Positions 1 through 9,410 are shown, numbered from the stretch's first letter. The stretch is 64,000 nt of DNA from Roseibium limicola (GCF_017313085.1 NZ_JAFLNF010000009.1:1-64000); one strand, 5' to 3'. Made by a program: numbers and translations. Notes: generated from the sequence alone by a model not told the origin.

Positions 1-83
1 ACAAGCCCCCGCGTGACACAGGCAAGCCCGCAAAAAACAAACCCATAAACGCGGACAATCGCCACAAAGCAAAAGCTTAAAAA

Positions 84-112
84 ACAAACCCGCCGGAAAT
101 CGACGGGTTTGT
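84..112. terminator. hairpin terminator-like stem
   Basis: A 9-bp perfect inverted repeat (ACAAACCCG at 84-92 pairing with CGGGTTTGT at 104-112) closes an 11-nt loop. An A-rich run lies to its left, which reads as a T-run on the minus strand. It sits downstream of phaR (minus strand) and close to a second, stronger hairpin, so one of the two probably serves a gene lying left of the window. Confidence 0.45.
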
Positions 113-122
113 CAGCAGTCTG

Positions 123-153
123 AAAAGGCCCTGAACACAGTTCAGGGCCTTTT
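123..153. terminator. strong bidirectional terminator downstream of phaR
   Basis: A 14-bp perfect stem (AAAAGGCCCTGAAC at 123-136 and its complement at 140-153) has a 3-nt ACA loop. A-runs and T-runs at the two edges give a rho-independent terminator in both directions. It lies 44 nt past the phaR stop codon. The short stretch 1-83 holds no gene that I can support. Confidence 0.8.
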
Positions 154-196
154 GTCATTGCGTCGACGCTGCGCCACCGGGACGCTTGCGCACGAT

Positions 197-790
197 CTAT
201 TTTTTTCCGCTCAATGCCATGAGTTGCGCCTGCATGGCAGCCATCTGCTTTTTCATCTCATCCAGATCGGATGAAGTATCGGCTTTTGGCGCAGGCTTTT
301 GCTGCGCTTCCTCACCGCCGGCAGCAGCCCCGCTCTCTGCCTGTGCAAACGGCATGAACATCTTCATCGCCCGCTCGAACATCTCGGCATTGCGCTTGAC
401 CTGATCTTCAATCGCTTCAAACGCACCACCGCCGAAGGTATCGCTCATCTGCGAGCGCATCTTCTCCTGCTCCTGGGTCAGCGACGTCATGGAGTATTCC
501 AGAAAGCTCGGAACCATCCCCTGCATGCTATCGCCGTAGAACCCGATCAGCTGGCGCAAGAAAGGGATTGGCAGAAGGTTCTGCCCCTTGCCCTCTTGTT
601 CGAATATAATCTGCGTCAGCACCGAGCGGGTAATTTCATCTCCCGACTTTGCGTCAAAGACAACAAAGTCCTCCTGCCCCTTCACCATCACCGCCAGGTC
701 CTCCAGCGTCACATAGGTGCTGGTGCCCGTATTGTAGAGACGGCGGTTGGCGTATTTCTTGATGATTGTCGGCTCGTCGGTCTTGGCCAT
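197..790 (-). CDS. phaR: polyhydroxyalkanoate synthesis repressor PhaR
   Basis: This is the DNA- and PHB-binding repressor of PHA granule genes. The N-terminal domain (about residues 6-65, with the motif IIKKYANRRLYNT) is the PHB/PHA accumulation regulator DNA-binding domain. A second accumulation-regulator domain follows at about 65-125. The tail is rich in Gly, Ala and Gln and ends in a short helix with heptad-like Met/Leu spacing. The length, about 197 aa, fits the family. An in-frame ATG lies 6 nt further upstream (796), but the GGAAG ribosome-binding site is better spaced for 790. The gene is divergent from phaA, its expected target. No phaC or phasin gene is present in the window. Confidence 0.93.
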   Translation of the reverse strand: MAKTDEPTIIKKYANRRLYNTGTSTYVTLEDLAVMVKGQEDFVVFDAKSGDEITRSVLTQIIFEQEGKGQNLLPIPFLRQLIGFYGDSMQGMVPSFLEYSMTSLTQEQEKMRSQMSDTFGGGAFEAIEDQVKRNAEMFERAMKMFMPFAQAESGAAAGGEEAQQKPAPKADTSSDLDEMKKQMAAMQAQLMALSGKK

Positions 791-796
791 TCCCAT

Positions 797-1130
797 CTTC
801 CGTCACAATTGCCATCACGCGCCTTTTCTGCGCCTGAGGTATGTTCCAGTTCGGCAGCGCACCAAGTAGCGCACCACCAACTCCTCCGACTTTCAGACTA
901 TGCCAAGAACCGGGAGGCTGGCCAGTCTTTTCATACGCCTACAGGATCTTAGCCAACTGCATCGACCGCAATGCAGCACAGCCAAATGGATGAATTGCTG
1001 CAGTCCGAACAACGGTTGACATCCACTTAACCACGTCTTCTAGTCGTTGCAGACGAGGGCACGCGGATCGCAGGGAGGAACAATCCTGCCGACTGCTTGC
1101 CCTTCCAGGAGGACGAACCCGGAGTAGATC
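797..1130 (+). promoter_or_regulatory. phaR/phaA divergent control region
   Basis: This gap of about 335 nt separates the divergent phaR and phaA. A good sigma70-type promoter for phaA is visible: TTGACA at 1016-1021, a 17-nt spacer, then TCTAGT at 1039-1044. Just upstream, TGC/GCA-rich motifs cluster at about 957-976 and 993-1003. Paracoccus-type PhaR is known to bind TGC-rich DNA, so these are candidate PhaR operators. That assignment is inference. Confidence 0.5.
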
Positions 1131-2312
1131 ATGAGTGCTTCCAACGATGTCGTGATAGTCAGTGCCACCCGGACCCCTGTCGGGTCTTTCAATGGCGCCT
1201 TTGCCTCAGTCGCAGCCCATGAGCTTGGCGCGACAGCCATCAAGGCCGCCATCGAGAAGGCAGGCGTATCCCCTTCAGAGATCGACGAAGTTGTCTTCGG
1301 CCAGGTCCTGACAGGTGGTCAGGGGCAGAACCCGGCCCGCCAGGCCGCAATCGGCGCCGGTATTTCCGAAGGTGCGACGGCCTGGGTCCTGAACCAGGTC
1401 TGCGGTTCCGGTCTGCGTACCGTTGCGATCGCCGCCCAGCAGATCATGTGTGGCGATGCCACCATCATGATCGCCGGTGGTCAGGAAAACATGTCCCAGT
1501 CGCCGCATTGCGCGCATATGCGCTCCGGCTACAAGATGGGCGATTTCAAGATGATCGACACGATGATCAAGGATGGCCTGTGGGACGCCTTCAACGGCTA
1601 CCACATGGGTCAGACCGCCGAGAATGTCGCCAGCAAGTGGGACATCTCCCGCGATCAGCAGGACGCTTTCGCCGTCGCCTCGCAAAACAAGGCCGAAGCA
1701 GCCCAGAAAGCCGGCAAGTTCAAGGCCGAGATCACCCCCGTGACCGTCAAGGGACGCAAGGGCGACACTATCGTGGAAGACGATGAATACATCCGCCACG
1801 GTGCCACCCTCGACAGCGTTGCCAAGTTGCGCCCCGCCTTTACCAAGGAAGGCTCCGTCACAGCGGGCAACGCCTCCGGCATCAACGATGGCGCTGCTGC
1901 TCTGGTAGTCATGAGTGCCGCTGAAGCCGAGCGTCGAGGCCTGACACCGCTGGCCCGCATTGCCTCCTGGGCGACCGCTGGCGTCGATCCTGCAATCATG
2001 GGCTCCGGTCCGATCCCCGCTTCCCGCAAGGCTCTGGAGAAGGCCGGCTGGGCCGCCTCCGATCTCGACCTCGTGGAAGCCAACGAAGCCTTTGCCGCTC
2101 AGGCCTGTGCCGTCAACAAGGACATGGGCTGGAACCCGGATGTGGTCAACGTCAACGGTGGCGCCATTGCGATCGGTCATCCGATCGGCGCCTCTGGCGC
2201 CCGCATCCTGACCACCCTGTTACACGAAATGGGGCGTCGCGACGCCAGGAAGGGCCTTGCGACCCTGTGCATCGGCGGTGGCATGGGTGTCGCCATGTGC
2301 CTCGAGCGCTGA
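1131..2312 (+). CDS. phaA: acetyl-CoA acetyltransferase (beta-ketothiolase)
   Basis: PhaA condenses two acetyl-CoA to acetoacetyl-CoA, the first step of PHB synthesis. It has 393 aa, the normal length for biosynthetic thiolases. All three catalytic residues are visible: the acyl-accepting Cys91 (in NQVCGSG), His350 (in GHPIGASG) and the proton-shuttling Cys380 (in LCIGGGMG). The start is supported by a GGAG box 7 nt upstream. It is followed after 155 nt by phaB in the same direction, giving the common phaAB operon. Expression is probably controlled by the divergent PhaR. Cytoplasmic. Confidence 0.96.
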   Translation: MSASNDVVIVSATRTPVGSFNGAFASVAAHELGATAIKAAIEKAGVSPSEIDEVVFGQVLTGGQGQNPARQAAIGAGISEGATAWVLNQVCGSGLRTVAIAAQQIMCGDATIMIAGGQENMSQSPHCAHMRSGYKMGDFKMIDTMIKDGLWDAFNGYHMGQTAENVASKWDISRDQQDAFAVASQNKAEAAQKAGKFKAEITPVTVKGRKGDTIVEDDEYIRHGATLDSVAKLRPAFTKEGSVTAGNASGINDGAAALVVMSAAEAERRGLTPLARIASWATAGVDPAIMGSGPIPASRKALEKAGWAASDLDLVEANEAFAAQACAVNKDMGWNPDVVNVNGGAIAIGHPIGASGARILTTLLHEMGRRDARKGLATLCIGGGMGVAMCLER

Positions 2313-2368
2313 TCAACAGGCGTTGCCGGTTGCGCGGGACACCACTCTCGCCGCGCCAATGAGACACG

Positions 2369-2407
2369 CAGGACGGGGTCACCGGGAACGTCCCCGGCTC
2401 CGTCCTG
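2369..2407. other. intercistronic hairpin between phaA and phaB
   Basis: An 8-bp outer stem (CAGGACGG at 2369-2376 with CCGTCCTG at 2400-2407) encloses a second small GC stem around 2384-2394. No T-run follows, so this looks like an mRNA-stabilising or processing element within the operon rather than a terminator. Confidence 0.45.
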
Positions 2408-2467
2408 GACCAAAAACACAAGGGGAACGACCGGAACAGGTCACCATGAAAATCCGAGGAGGGTAGA

Positions 2468-3196
2468 ATGAGTAAGGTCGCACTGGTCACTGGCGGCACG
2501 CGCGGAATTGGCGAAGCGATTTCCAGGGGATTGCAGGCAGCAGGCTATACCGTCGCTGCAACCTATGCCGGCAACACCGAAAAAGCCGAGGCTTTCAAGG
2601 CGGAAACCGGCATTCATGTCTACAAGTGGGACGTCGCCAATCCGGATGAATGCGCCGATGGCATTGCCAAGGTCGAGGCCGAACTCGGCCCGGTCGAAGT
2701 GCTGGTCAACAACGCCGGCATCACCCGCGACGGCATGTTCCACAAGATGAGCTTCGACCAGTGGCGCGCCGTACTCTCCACCAATCTGGACAGCATGTTC
2801 ACCATGACCCGCCCGGTCATCGAAGGCATGCGTGCCCGCGCTTCCGGGCGCATCATCAACATCTCCTCGATCAACGGCCAGAAGGGCCAGATGGGTCAGG
2901 CCAACTACTCTGCTGCCAAGGCCGGCGTGATCGGCTTCACCAAGGCGCTGGCCCAGGAAAACGCCTTCAAGGGCGTGACAGTCAACTGCATCTGCCCGGG
3001 CTATATCAACACCGACATGGTCGCTGCGATGCCGGAAAAGGTGCTGGAGAAGATCGTCGCCGGCATTCCGGTCGGTCGCCTCGGCCATCCGGAGGAAATC
3101 GCCCAGACGGTGGTCTACATCGCCTCTGACGCCGCCGCCTTCATGACCGGCTCGGTCATGACCGTCAACGGCGGCCAGTACATCGCCAACGGCTGA
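2468..3196 (+). CDS. phaB: acetoacetyl-CoA reductase (NADPH)
   Basis: PhaB reduces acetoacetyl-CoA to (R)-3-hydroxybutyryl-CoA, the monomer for PHB synthase. It is a 242-aa classical short-chain dehydrogenase with the cofactor motif TGGTRGIG near residues 7-14, NNAG near 80, and the catalytic Ser, Tyr and Lys in ISSINGQ and NYSAAK. A near-consensus GGAGGG box precedes the ATG. It is the second gene of the phaAB operon. A strong terminator follows at 3234-3257, so the transcript probably ends here. Confidence 0.95.
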   Translation: MSKVALVTGGTRGIGEAISRGLQAAGYTVAATYAGNTEKAEAFKAETGIHVYKWDVANPDECADGIAKVEAELGPVEVLVNNAGITRDGMFHKMSFDQWRAVLSTNLDSMFTMTRPVIEGMRARASGRIINISSINGQKGQMGQANYSAAKAGVIGFTKALAQENAFKGVTVNCICPGYINTDMVAAMPEKVLEKIVAGIPVGRLGHPEEIAQTVVYIASDAAAFMTGSVMTVNGGQYIANG

Positions 3197-3233
3197 TCAG
3201 CGTCTCGTACGCCCAAGATCTCGGCTTCAAACG

Positions 3234-3257
3234 AAAGGCGCCACAATGGGCGCCTTT
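3234..3257. terminator. terminator of phaAB
   Basis: A perfect 9-bp stem (AAAGGCGCC at 3234-3242 and GGCGCCTTT at 3249-3257) with a 6-nt loop lies 38 nt after the phaB stop. Confidence 0.75.
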
Positions 3258-3373
3258 CTGCATTTGGCATCATTCTGCCGTTTTCATGACCCATCAGAGC
3301 TTGACCCCGCCCCTCCCGGCTGCCTATCTCCGGGACGAAAGCTGACTGAACCGATCCGGAGCCGCACCAGACC

Positions 3374-4015
3374 ATGGAATTTGAACACGCGCCGAACGAC
3401 CCGACCCGCAAAGAGATCTCGCCGCTTTTGAAGCTGGCACTGGAGCTCGGCCCGCTGGGGGTCTTCTTCCTGTTCAATGCCAAGGGTGCGCAGATTGCAG
3501 AGCTGTTTCCCGTCCTTCAGACACTCGGCAAGCCGATTTTCCTGGCGACAGCCGCCTTCATGGTGGCGATCACCGTCTCGCTGGCCGTCTCGCTGTGGCT
3601 GACCCGGCGTCTGCCGATCATGCCACTCGTCACCGGCGTCGTGGTGCTGGTGTTCGGCGCGCTGACGCTCTGGCTGCACGACGATCTCTTCATCAAACTG
3701 AAGCCGACCATCGTCAACGTGTTGTTCGGCTCGGTACTGCTCGGCGGTTTGCTTTTCGGCAAGTCGCTGCTCGGGTACGTCTTTGACGGAGCGTTCCGTC
3801 TGTCGGAACAGGGCTGGCGCATTCTGACGTTTCGCTGGGGCATCTTCTTTTTCGTTCTCGCCATCATCAACGAGATCATCTGGCGCAATTTTTCGACCGA
3901 TTTCTGGGTCAACTTCAAGGTTTTCGGCGTCATGCCCCTAACCTTGCTGTTCACCATGACCCAGCTGCCGCTGATTCAGCGCCACGCGCTCGCAGACGAA
4001 AAAACCGAAGCCTGA
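3374..4015 (+). CDS. yciB: inner membrane septation protein, YciB/IspZ family
   Basis: The protein has 213 aa and at least five hydrophobic segments: about residues 22-38, 55-75, 82-98, 112-132 and 150-165. The family's conserved features are visible, including the early ELGPLGVFF segment and the later [20 protein letters not shown] block. YciB/IspZ proteins are inner-membrane proteins linked to envelope synthesis and intracellular septation; their molecular activity is not settled. The gene stands alone between phaB and a convergent unknown gene. Its last codons and stop lie inside its own terminator stem (4004-4027). Confidence 0.9.
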   Translation: MEFEHAPNDPTRKEISPLLKLALELGPLGVFFLFNAKGAQIAELFPVLQTLGKPIFLATAAFMVAITVSLAVSLWLTRRLPIMPLVTGVVVLVFGALTLWLHDDLFIKLKPTIVNVLFGSVLLGGLLFGKSLLGYVFDGAFRLSEQGWRILTFRWGIFFFVLAIINEIIWRNFSTDFWVNFKVFGVMPLTLLFTMTQLPLIQRHALADEKTEA

Positions 4016-4027
4016 GAAGGCTTCGGT
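4004..4027 (+). terminator. terminator overlapping the yciB stop codon
   Basis: A perfect 9-bp stem (ACCGAAGCC at 4004-4012 and GGCTTCGGT at 4019-4027) has the stop codon TGA (4013-4015) in its loop. The left arm encodes the final Thr-Glu-Ala. An A-run precedes it, so it may also act on the convergent gene. Confidence 0.65.
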
Positions 4028-4061
4028 CGCTTTGGTTTCAGCAGATGATGTCTTTTACCGC

Positions 4062-4481
4062 TCAGTAAGGGCCTTCGCCAGAACCGAAGGTCACGTCGCG
4101 CCGCGCGCCTGTAATGGAAATTGAGAACCCGGCGATCACATCGACGAGGGAAATCACCATCAGGATGAAGAACAGCGACGTTGCTGCCTGAGGCAGGATC
4201 AGGAATTCCACCAGATAGGCGACAAACACCAGAACCGACAGGATGTGGTCGATCAGCGCTGCCTTGCCGATCTTTGTCGCCTTCAGAATTTCAAAGAACA
4301 GCAGGATCAGCGACCCCGCGACCAGAAGGTCGGCAAAGGTCATGGCGAAAATCGCCCCCGATACCATCGGAATGGAGAACATTTCCGATTGGAACGACAG
4401 GCCCGGCCCGCCGAACAAGGCCAGCACATTGTAGATGAGAAACGGGATAACCGTCAGCGGCAGGGCGGCAAGAAGGGCCAT
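4062..4481 (-). CDS. hypothetical four-helix membrane protein
   Basis: I do not recognise a named family. The protein (about 139 aa) is almost entirely hydrophobic, with four predicted membrane segments: about residues 4-22, 38-58, 72-92 and 98-122. A short polar tail ends in GSGEGPY. The start at 4481 is chosen because an AAGGA box lies 6 nt upstream; an alternative ATG is at 4487. The longer open frame to 4595 adds a charged N-terminus without a ribosome-binding site. It is convergent with yciB, and the rpmF terminator lies upstream of it. Confidence 0.65.
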   Translation of the reverse strand: MALLAALPLTVIPFLIYNVLALFGGPGLSFQSEMFSIPMVSGAIFAMTFADLLVAGSLILLFFEILKATKIGKAALIDHILSVLVFVAYLVEFLILPQAATSLFFILMVISLVDVIAGFSISITGARRDVTFGSGEGPY

Positions 4482-4604
4482 GGACATTCCTTGATCTTGA
4501 AGTCGGTAGCGGCAATTTACCGCCAGTCTACAGATAAACCGAAAGGATGACAGTCGGTTGCGCGCTGGACCCGCCCAGGAAACGCCCGCAAGCAACGGAC
4601 AAAG

Positions 4605-4632
4605 AAAAAGGCCGCCCGAACCGGACGGCCTT
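4605..4632 (-). terminator. rho-independent terminator of rpmF
   Basis: Read on the minus strand, a 7-bp AAGGCCG/CGGCCTT stem is extended by a partly paired interior and followed by TTTTT (4609-4605). It lies 50 nt past the rpmF stop. Confidence 0.75.
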
Positions 4633-4682
4633 GAACTTATTGAGAAGTCACCATCCAGCGACCCATCAGCTTTGGCAGACGA

Positions 4683-4865
4683 TTAGTCTTCCTTCGGCGT
4701 CAGAATCTGACGGCCCCGGTACATGCCGGACTTCAGGTCGACGTGGTGCGGGCGACGCAGTTCGCCCGAATCCTTGTCTTCCACATAAGCCTGCTGCTTC
4801 AGGGCGTCCGCGGAACGGCGAAAACCGCGCTTCATGCGCGACGTTTTCCTCTTTGGTACGGCCAT
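4683..4865 (-). CDS. rpmF: 50S ribosomal protein L32
   Basis: This is the small basic protein of the large ribosomal subunit, 60 aa. It begins with [14 protein letters not shown], the L32 signature, and ends LTPKED as in rhizobial L32. The start at 4865 is set by this conserved N-terminus and by a GGAGAAG box 6 nt upstream; the open frame extends further but without support. This is the zinc-independent form, since no CxxC pairs are present. It lies downstream of mtgA on the same strand with a 170-nt gap that should hold its own promoter, and it has its own terminator. Confidence 0.96.
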   Translation of the reverse strand: MAVPKRKTSRMKRGFRRSADALKQQAYVEDKDSGELRRPHHVDLKSGMYRGRQILTPKED

Positions 4866-5035
4866 TTTATTCTTCTCCGTGGTCCATAGTTGCGCGGCCC
4901 GGACCGGGGTAAGCCCGGGGCGTGGCGTCACGCAGCGTGTTGGAATGGGCGGCGTTATACAGGTTAGATCCGTACTTTGCCAGTCCATCGACTAAAATTT
5001 CTTCTGTGCGTCTTTTATCTGGAATTGAGCTGAGG

Positions 5036-5788
5036 TCAACCGTCCAGAACACAGGAAAATATCGGACCGGCCTGCGCGACCCTCGCAACGTTGGTCGCAG
5101 ACAATTTTCGATGCCCTGGCGAAGGTTTGGCCGGGTTTCTTCCCAACGGATCCGGCAAGGCAGTCGCCAGTCTCGCTGCCTCCGTCCGGGTCAGATCTTT
5201 CGCCGGCTTGCCGAACCAGGCCTGAGCGGCTGCTTCCGCCCCGAAAATGCCCTCGCCCCATTCCGCCACGTTGAGATAAATCTCCATCATCCGCCGTTTG
5301 GTCAGGATGCCGTCGAGGACGAGCGCCAACGGCAGCTCCAGCCCTTTGCGCACATAGGAGCGCCCATTCCACAGGAACAGGTTCTTGGCAGTCTGCATGG
5401 TCAAGGTGGAGGCCCCGCGCGGCGCCTCGCCTTCGCTCAACACCTCGACCTGTTTCTGCAGCGCCCGCCAATCCACCCCGTCATGCTCGCAAAAACGCGC
5501 ATCTTCGGAGGTGATGACCGCCTTCACCAGATTGGGCGAGATGTTTTCCAGCGGCTCCCACTGCCGGTCGACCCACAGCAGCTGCGCCCAGCGCCCGACC
5601 ATCAATGTGCTGATCGGCGGCACGATGGAATAAACGATCGTCAGAAAGATCGGGGCGGCAACGATCAACGCCAACACAAAAGCACTGAGCTTCGCCCATC
5701 CACCCTTCGATGAAGGAAGTCTCATGCCACGTCGCCGCGTTCCCGAGCTTGCGGTCGCGCCGCCCCGGTTTGTCCTTGCCTGCCCCAT
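5036..5788 (-). CDS. mtgA: monofunctional biosynthetic peptidoglycan transglycosylase
   Basis: MtgA polymerises lipid II into glycan strands at the periplasmic face of the inner membrane. The GT51 hallmarks are present: the catalytic Glu in TSEDARFCEHDGVDW, the motif ASTLTMQTAKNLFLW, and the KRRMMEIYLNVAEWGEGIFGAE region in which the second Glu lies. One N-terminal membrane anchor is visible at about residues 31-53. The start is uncertain: 5788 gives 250 aa with a weak GGGG box, and 5725 gives 229 aa. The open frame runs to 6250 without support. It is divergent from the prenyl diphosphate synthase gene. Confidence 0.88.
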   Translation of the reverse strand: MGQARTNRGGATASSGTRRRGMRLPSSKGGWAKLSAFVLALIVAAPIFLTIVYSIVPPISTLMVGRWAQLLWVDRQWEPLENISPNLVKAVITSEDARFCEHDGVDWRALQKQVEVLSEGEAPRGASTLTMQTAKNLFLWNGRSYVRKGLELPLALVLDGILTKRRMMEIYLNVAEWGEGIFGAEAAAQAWFGKPAKDLTRTEAARLATALPDPLGRNPAKPSPGHRKLSATNVARVAQAGPIFSCVLDG

Positions 5789-6071
5789 ATAGGCCCCGAC
5801 CCCTTGCCCAGGCGGACCGGCCACACTTGCCGTCCGCACGCCATTTTCACCTGTTCCAAAACCTTCGCCAAGGCTGGATCGCGAGCCTACACGAGCTCTT
5901 CGTTCCAGCCTAGAGAGGCAAATGGCAAAGCCCGCAGCGTGGTTTCCATCACGGCACGAAGGCTTCGCGAGAGACTCAGGCTTGACCCGAACCGTATTTC
6001 GGGTGAGGGAACACAGGAAACTCAGCTCCAGTCGACCACTGGGCGAAAGCTTGCACCGAACTGGACTGATC

Positions 6072-6977
6072 TTGACTGAAATCCTCACTCTTCGCCTGCC
6101 GCGTTTGGGCGCCCGCATGGAGCCGGTGCTCGAATCCCTGCTTGCCGACGCACCCCTGTCCCAGGAAAACGAGCGTCCGCCACGTCTCATGGCGGCGATG
6201 CGCCATGCGGTCCTGGCTGGAGGCAAACGCCTGCGACCGATCCTCGTCATGGAAGTCGCTGAGCTCTTCGGCCGTCAGGACGATGGGGTGCTGACAGCAG
6301 CTGCGGCGCTGGAATTCATCCATTGTTACTCACTGGTGCATGACGACCTGCCAGCCATGGATGATGACGATCTGCGACGTGGCCGCCCCACTGTTCACAA
6401 GGCGTTTGACGAAGCAACAGCCATTCTGGCTGGCGATGCCTTGTTGACCCTCGCCTTCGACGCCATCACCGCTGACCCGGTGCATGAAGACCCTGCGGTG
6501 CGACTGGTTCTGACGCGCGAGCTGTCCCGCGCCGCTGGTATCGGCGGCATGGCGGGCGGTCAGATGCTCGATCTGGAATCTGAAAGCCGGGCACGCTCCG
6601 AACAGGAGATCCGTACGCTGCAAGCGATGAAAACCGGCGCCTTGTTGCGCTATGCCTGTCGCGCCGGCGCTCTGCTGGCCAACGCACACGAAGGCGACGT
6701 CGACCGCCTGACACGTTTTGGCGAAATCATAGGTCTGGCGTTTCAGCTCGCCGACGATCTGCTGGATGTGGAAGCCAGCGCGGAAACGACAGGCAAGGCA
6801 ACCGGCAAGGATGCTGCTGCCGGCAAGGCAACCCTCGTCGGCCTGCACGGGGTGGACGCAACCCGCGCGGAACTGGCGAAGCTTCAGGCAGAAGCCACAG
6901 CCCTGCTGCAGCCGTTTGGTGAGAAAGCCAAGCCCTTGATCGAGCTGGCAGACTTCATCTCCAACCGCAACCACTAG
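6072..6977 (+). CDS. ispA: short-chain (E)-prenyl diphosphate synthase, probably farnesyl diphosphate synthase
   Basis: The enzyme condenses isopentenyl diphosphate with allylic diphosphates to make farnesyl (or geranylgeranyl) diphosphate. Family marks in order are GGKRLRP, the first Asp-rich motif DDLPAMDDDDLRRG, KTGALL, and the second Asp-rich motif QLADDLLD. I favour the TTG start at 6072: it places GGKRLRP at about residue 50, as in E. coli IspA, and gives 301 aa. An ATG at 5922 with an AGAGG box would add 50 residues of non-family sequence. Product chain length cannot be read from this sequence alone. Convergent with tyrA. Confidence 0.85.
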   Translation: MTEILTLRLPRLGARMEPVLESLLADAPLSQENERPPRLMAAMRHAVLAGGKRLRPILVMEVAELFGRQDDGVLTAAAALEFIHCYSLVHDDLPAMDDDDLRRGRPTVHKAFDEATAILAGDALLTLAFDAITADPVHEDPAVRLVLTRELSRAAGIGGMAGGQMLDLESESRARSEQEIRTLQAMKTGALLRYACRAGALLANAHEGDVDRLTRFGEIIGLAFQLADDLLDVEASAETTGKATGKDAAAGKATLVGLHGVDATRAELAKLQAEATALLQPFGEKAKPLIELADFISNRNH

Positions 6978-6994
6978 GGCGTGGGTGCAGCGTC

Positions 6995-7921
6995 TCAGTC
7001 TTTCGGGTGATGGCGCCCGAAATCCGGCTCGTCGGTTTCCTGGCCCGCCTCGATGATCGAACGGCGAATGCCGCGCGTGCGGGTGAAAAGGTCAAACAGC
7101 TGATCGCCATCGCCCCAGCGCACAGCCCGCTGCAAGGCGGCCAGATCTTCCGAAAACCGGCCCAGCATTTCCAGGATGGCATCCTTGTTGTGCAGGCACA
7201 CGTCTCGCCACATGGTCGGATCAGAGGCCGCCAGGCGAGTAAAGTCACGAAAACCCGACGCGGAATATTTGATCACTTCCGACTTTGTCACTGTTTCCAG
7301 ATCATCTGCCGTGCCGACGATGTTGTAGGCAATCAGATGCGGCAGATGCGACACGATGGCCAGAACCCGGTCGTGATGATCCGGGTCCATGATGTCGACG
7401 GTCGAGCCCAGGCCCTCCCAGAAGCGGCTGAGCGCAGCAATTGCTGCTGCATCGGCGTCGGGCTGGTCCGGCGTCAGAATGCACCAGCGGCTCTCAAACA
7501 GGCTGGAGAAGCCCGCATCTGGGCCGGACTGCTCAGTCCCTGCCAATGGGTGACCGGCGATGAAATGCACGCCTTCGGGAACATGTGGGCGCACTTCACC
7601 GACAACAGTGGCCTTCGTCGATCCGACGTCCGACAGAATGGCACCGGGCTTCAGGAAAGCCCCCATCCGCTTCGTCAGGGCACCACTGACGCCAACCGGC
7701 GTGCACAACAGCACCAGATCAGCCCCCTCGGCAGCCTCTCCCGCGTCGCCACAATATCGATCTCCGAGCTCGAGCTCTTCGGCCCGGGCCAGATGCACCG
7801 CAGACTCATCGCAGATGGTGATATGGCGCACGACACCCCGAACCTTCGCGGCCCGGGCAATGGAGGACCCGATCAGACCAATGCCGATCAGGGTCAAACG
7901 TTCAAACAGGGGCTCGGACAT
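6995..7921 (-). CDS. tyrA: prephenate/arogenate dehydrogenase
   Basis: This enzyme carries out NAD(P)-dependent oxidative decarboxylation of prephenate (or arogenate) in tyrosine synthesis. It has 308 aa. The Rossmann motif GIGLIGSSIA lies at residues 13-22, and the catalytic-domain motifs are AGHPLAGTEQSG and HLPHLIAYNIV, the latter containing a conserved His. No ACT or chorismate mutase domain is fused. It lies 18 nt downstream of hisC in the same direction; this hisC-tyrA pairing is common in alphaproteobacteria because HisC-type aminotransferases can also act on aromatic keto acids. Confidence 0.92.
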   Translation of the reverse strand: MSEPLFERLTLIGIGLIGSSIARAAKVRGVVRHITICDESAVHLARAEELELGDRYCGDAGEAAEGADLVLLCTPVGVSGALTKRMGAFLKPGAILSDVGSTKATVVGEVRPHVPEGVHFIAGHPLAGTEQSGPDAGFSSLFESRWCILTPDQPDADAAAIAALSRFWEGLGSTVDIMDPDHHDRVLAIVSHLPHLIAYNIVGTADDLETVTKSEVIKYSASGFRDFTRLAASDPTMWRDVCLHNKDAILEMLGRFSEDLAALQRAVRWGDGDQLFDLFTRTRGIRRSIIEAGQETDEPDFGRHHPKD

Positions 7922-7939
7922 AGACTGGCTGATGCTGCC

Positions 7940-9067
7940 TTATTTCTTCAGGAAATCGCTCAGAAGGGCGACAATCTCGCGATTGGCCTCTTCCGAGCCG
8001 ATGGACATGCGCAGGGCGTTCGGCAGGCCGTAGTTGGTCACACGACGCAGCACGCAACCACGCTCCAGAAGCCATTCGTCTGCAGCGTCCGCGCCCTTGC
8101 CCGCTTCATCAGGGAAGTGAATCAAGACAAAATTGCCGACACTCGGCGTCACTTTCAGGCCAAGACCTTCCAGCTCGTTCGTCACCCATGGCAACCAGGT
8201 TTCATTGTGCTGCACGGCGGCTTCAACGAAGGCCTTGTCTTTCACCGCCTCGATACCGGCAACAAGCGCCGGACCGTTGACGTTGAACGGACCGCGGATC
8301 CGGTTGAGCGTGTCGATGACATGGTCCGGACCGAAACACCAGCCAAGGCGCAGGCTGGCAAGACCGTAGATCTTGGAAAAGGTGCGCGACATCACGACGT
8401 TTTCCGAGGTGGCGGCCAGCTCCATGCCGCTGTCGTAATCATTGCGGCGCACGTATTCCGCATAAGCCGCGTCAAGCACCAGCAGAACGGTCGACGGCAG
8501 GCCCGCGTGCAGGCGGCGCACTTCGTCAAACGGCAGATAGGTGCCTGTCGGATTATTCGGATTGGCGATAAAGACCATCTTGGTCTTGTCGGTAACCCGC
8601 GCCAGGATCGCATCAACGTCGGTGGTCAGATCTTTTTCCGGCGCAATCACCGGCGTCGCACCGGCGGCCTTGATGGCAATGTCATAAACCAGAAAGCCGT
8701 GCTCGGAGTAGATCGCCTCGTCACCCGGCTCCAGATAGCCATAGGCCAGCAGCGACAGCACCTCATCCGATCCGGCACCGCAAATGATGCGGTTCGGGTT
8801 CAGACCGTGCACCGTGGCAATTGCATCGCGTAGCGCCGTGGAAGACCCGTCAGGATAAAGCTCCAGCGCACCGGCCAGATCAATCAAGGCAGCCTGCGCC
8901 TTGGGACTGGCGCCAAGCGGTGTTTCATTCGACGAAAGCTTATGCCGGGTGACACCATGGCTGCCTTTGGATTTTCCCGGCACATAGGCGGCAATTTCCA
9001 TCACGCTGGCACGCGGCTGCGGACGGTTTGTGGTCACATCGGCAAGAGCACTGGATGTCTCGGTCAT
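7940..9067 (-). CDS. hisC: histidinol-phosphate aminotransferase family (HisC)
   Basis: This is a PLP-dependent class I/II aminotransferase of 375 aa. The PLP lysine is in [17 protein letters not shown]. Asn and Asp binding residues are visible in NPNNPTG and in [11 protein letters not shown], and the phosphate-binding Arg is in the RLGW region. The start at 9067 has a GGGGA box 8 nt upstream; an in-frame TTG lies at 9070. Given the coupling to tyrA, it may serve tyrosine and phenylalanine transamination as well as, or instead of, histidine synthesis. No other his gene is nearby. Confidence 0.9.
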   Translation of the reverse strand: MTETSSALADVTTNRPQPRASVMEIAAYVPGKSKGSHGVTRHKLSSNETPLGASPKAQAALIDLAGALELYPDGSSTALRDAIATVHGLNPNRIICGAGSDEVLSLLAYGYLEPGDEAIYSEHGFLVYDIAIKAAGATPVIAPEKDLTTDVDAILARVTDKTKMVFIANPNNPTGTYLPFDEVRRLHAGLPSTVLLVLDAAYAEYVRRNDYDSGMELAATSENVVMSRTFSKIYGLASLRLGWCFGPDHVIDTLNRIRGPFNVNGPALVAGIEAVKDKAFVEAAVQHNETWLPWVTNELEGLGLKVTPSVGNFVLIHFPDEAGKGADAADEWLLERGCVLRRVTNYGLPNALRMSIGSEEANREIVALLSDFLKK

Positions 9068-9410
9068 CAACGAAATCCCCGGGAACGAAGACCGGAGACG
9101 CCGGCCTTCTGCAAAACTGGACGAACCGGCCCAACACCCGCTCCGTGACGGGATTTAACAAGCCAACCGTTTCGGGGTCTATACCCCGCAGCTTGCTCTG
9201 TAAAAAGAAAAACTTCGCGTCACCAGCTCCTGAGCTTCTAAAATTGCCGCTGCACGGTAGAGATCAAACTCCGGCGAGACCCGCAGCAAACCATTGACTT
9301 GCGCTCCCCCTCCCCCTAGGTGCTGATAGCTTGCCCATCCCGTTGCAGCCTGCACCCAGGACCTGTCGGCGAAAACGGCATCGAACTTCGGAAACCAGAA
9401 TTGGCAGACC
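9068..9410. promoter_or_regulatory. hisC/metX divergent intergenic region
   Basis: This gap of about 343 nt lies between divergent genes. A weak candidate promoter for metX is TTGACT (9294-9299), a 17-nt spacer and TAGGTG (9317-9322). A CCCGCTCCGTGACGGG hairpin is visible near 9139-9154. I looked for a SAM-II riboswitch, common upstream of rhizobial metX/metA, and did not find a convincing match. No small gene is supported. Confidence 0.35.

Noticed and set aside
9068..9410. SAM-II riboswitch upstream of metX
   Set aside because: A hairpin and a GATTTAAC element are visible near 9139-9160, but the pseudoknot and the conserved 3' half of SAM-II are not found. A covariance search (Rfam RF00521) would be decisive.
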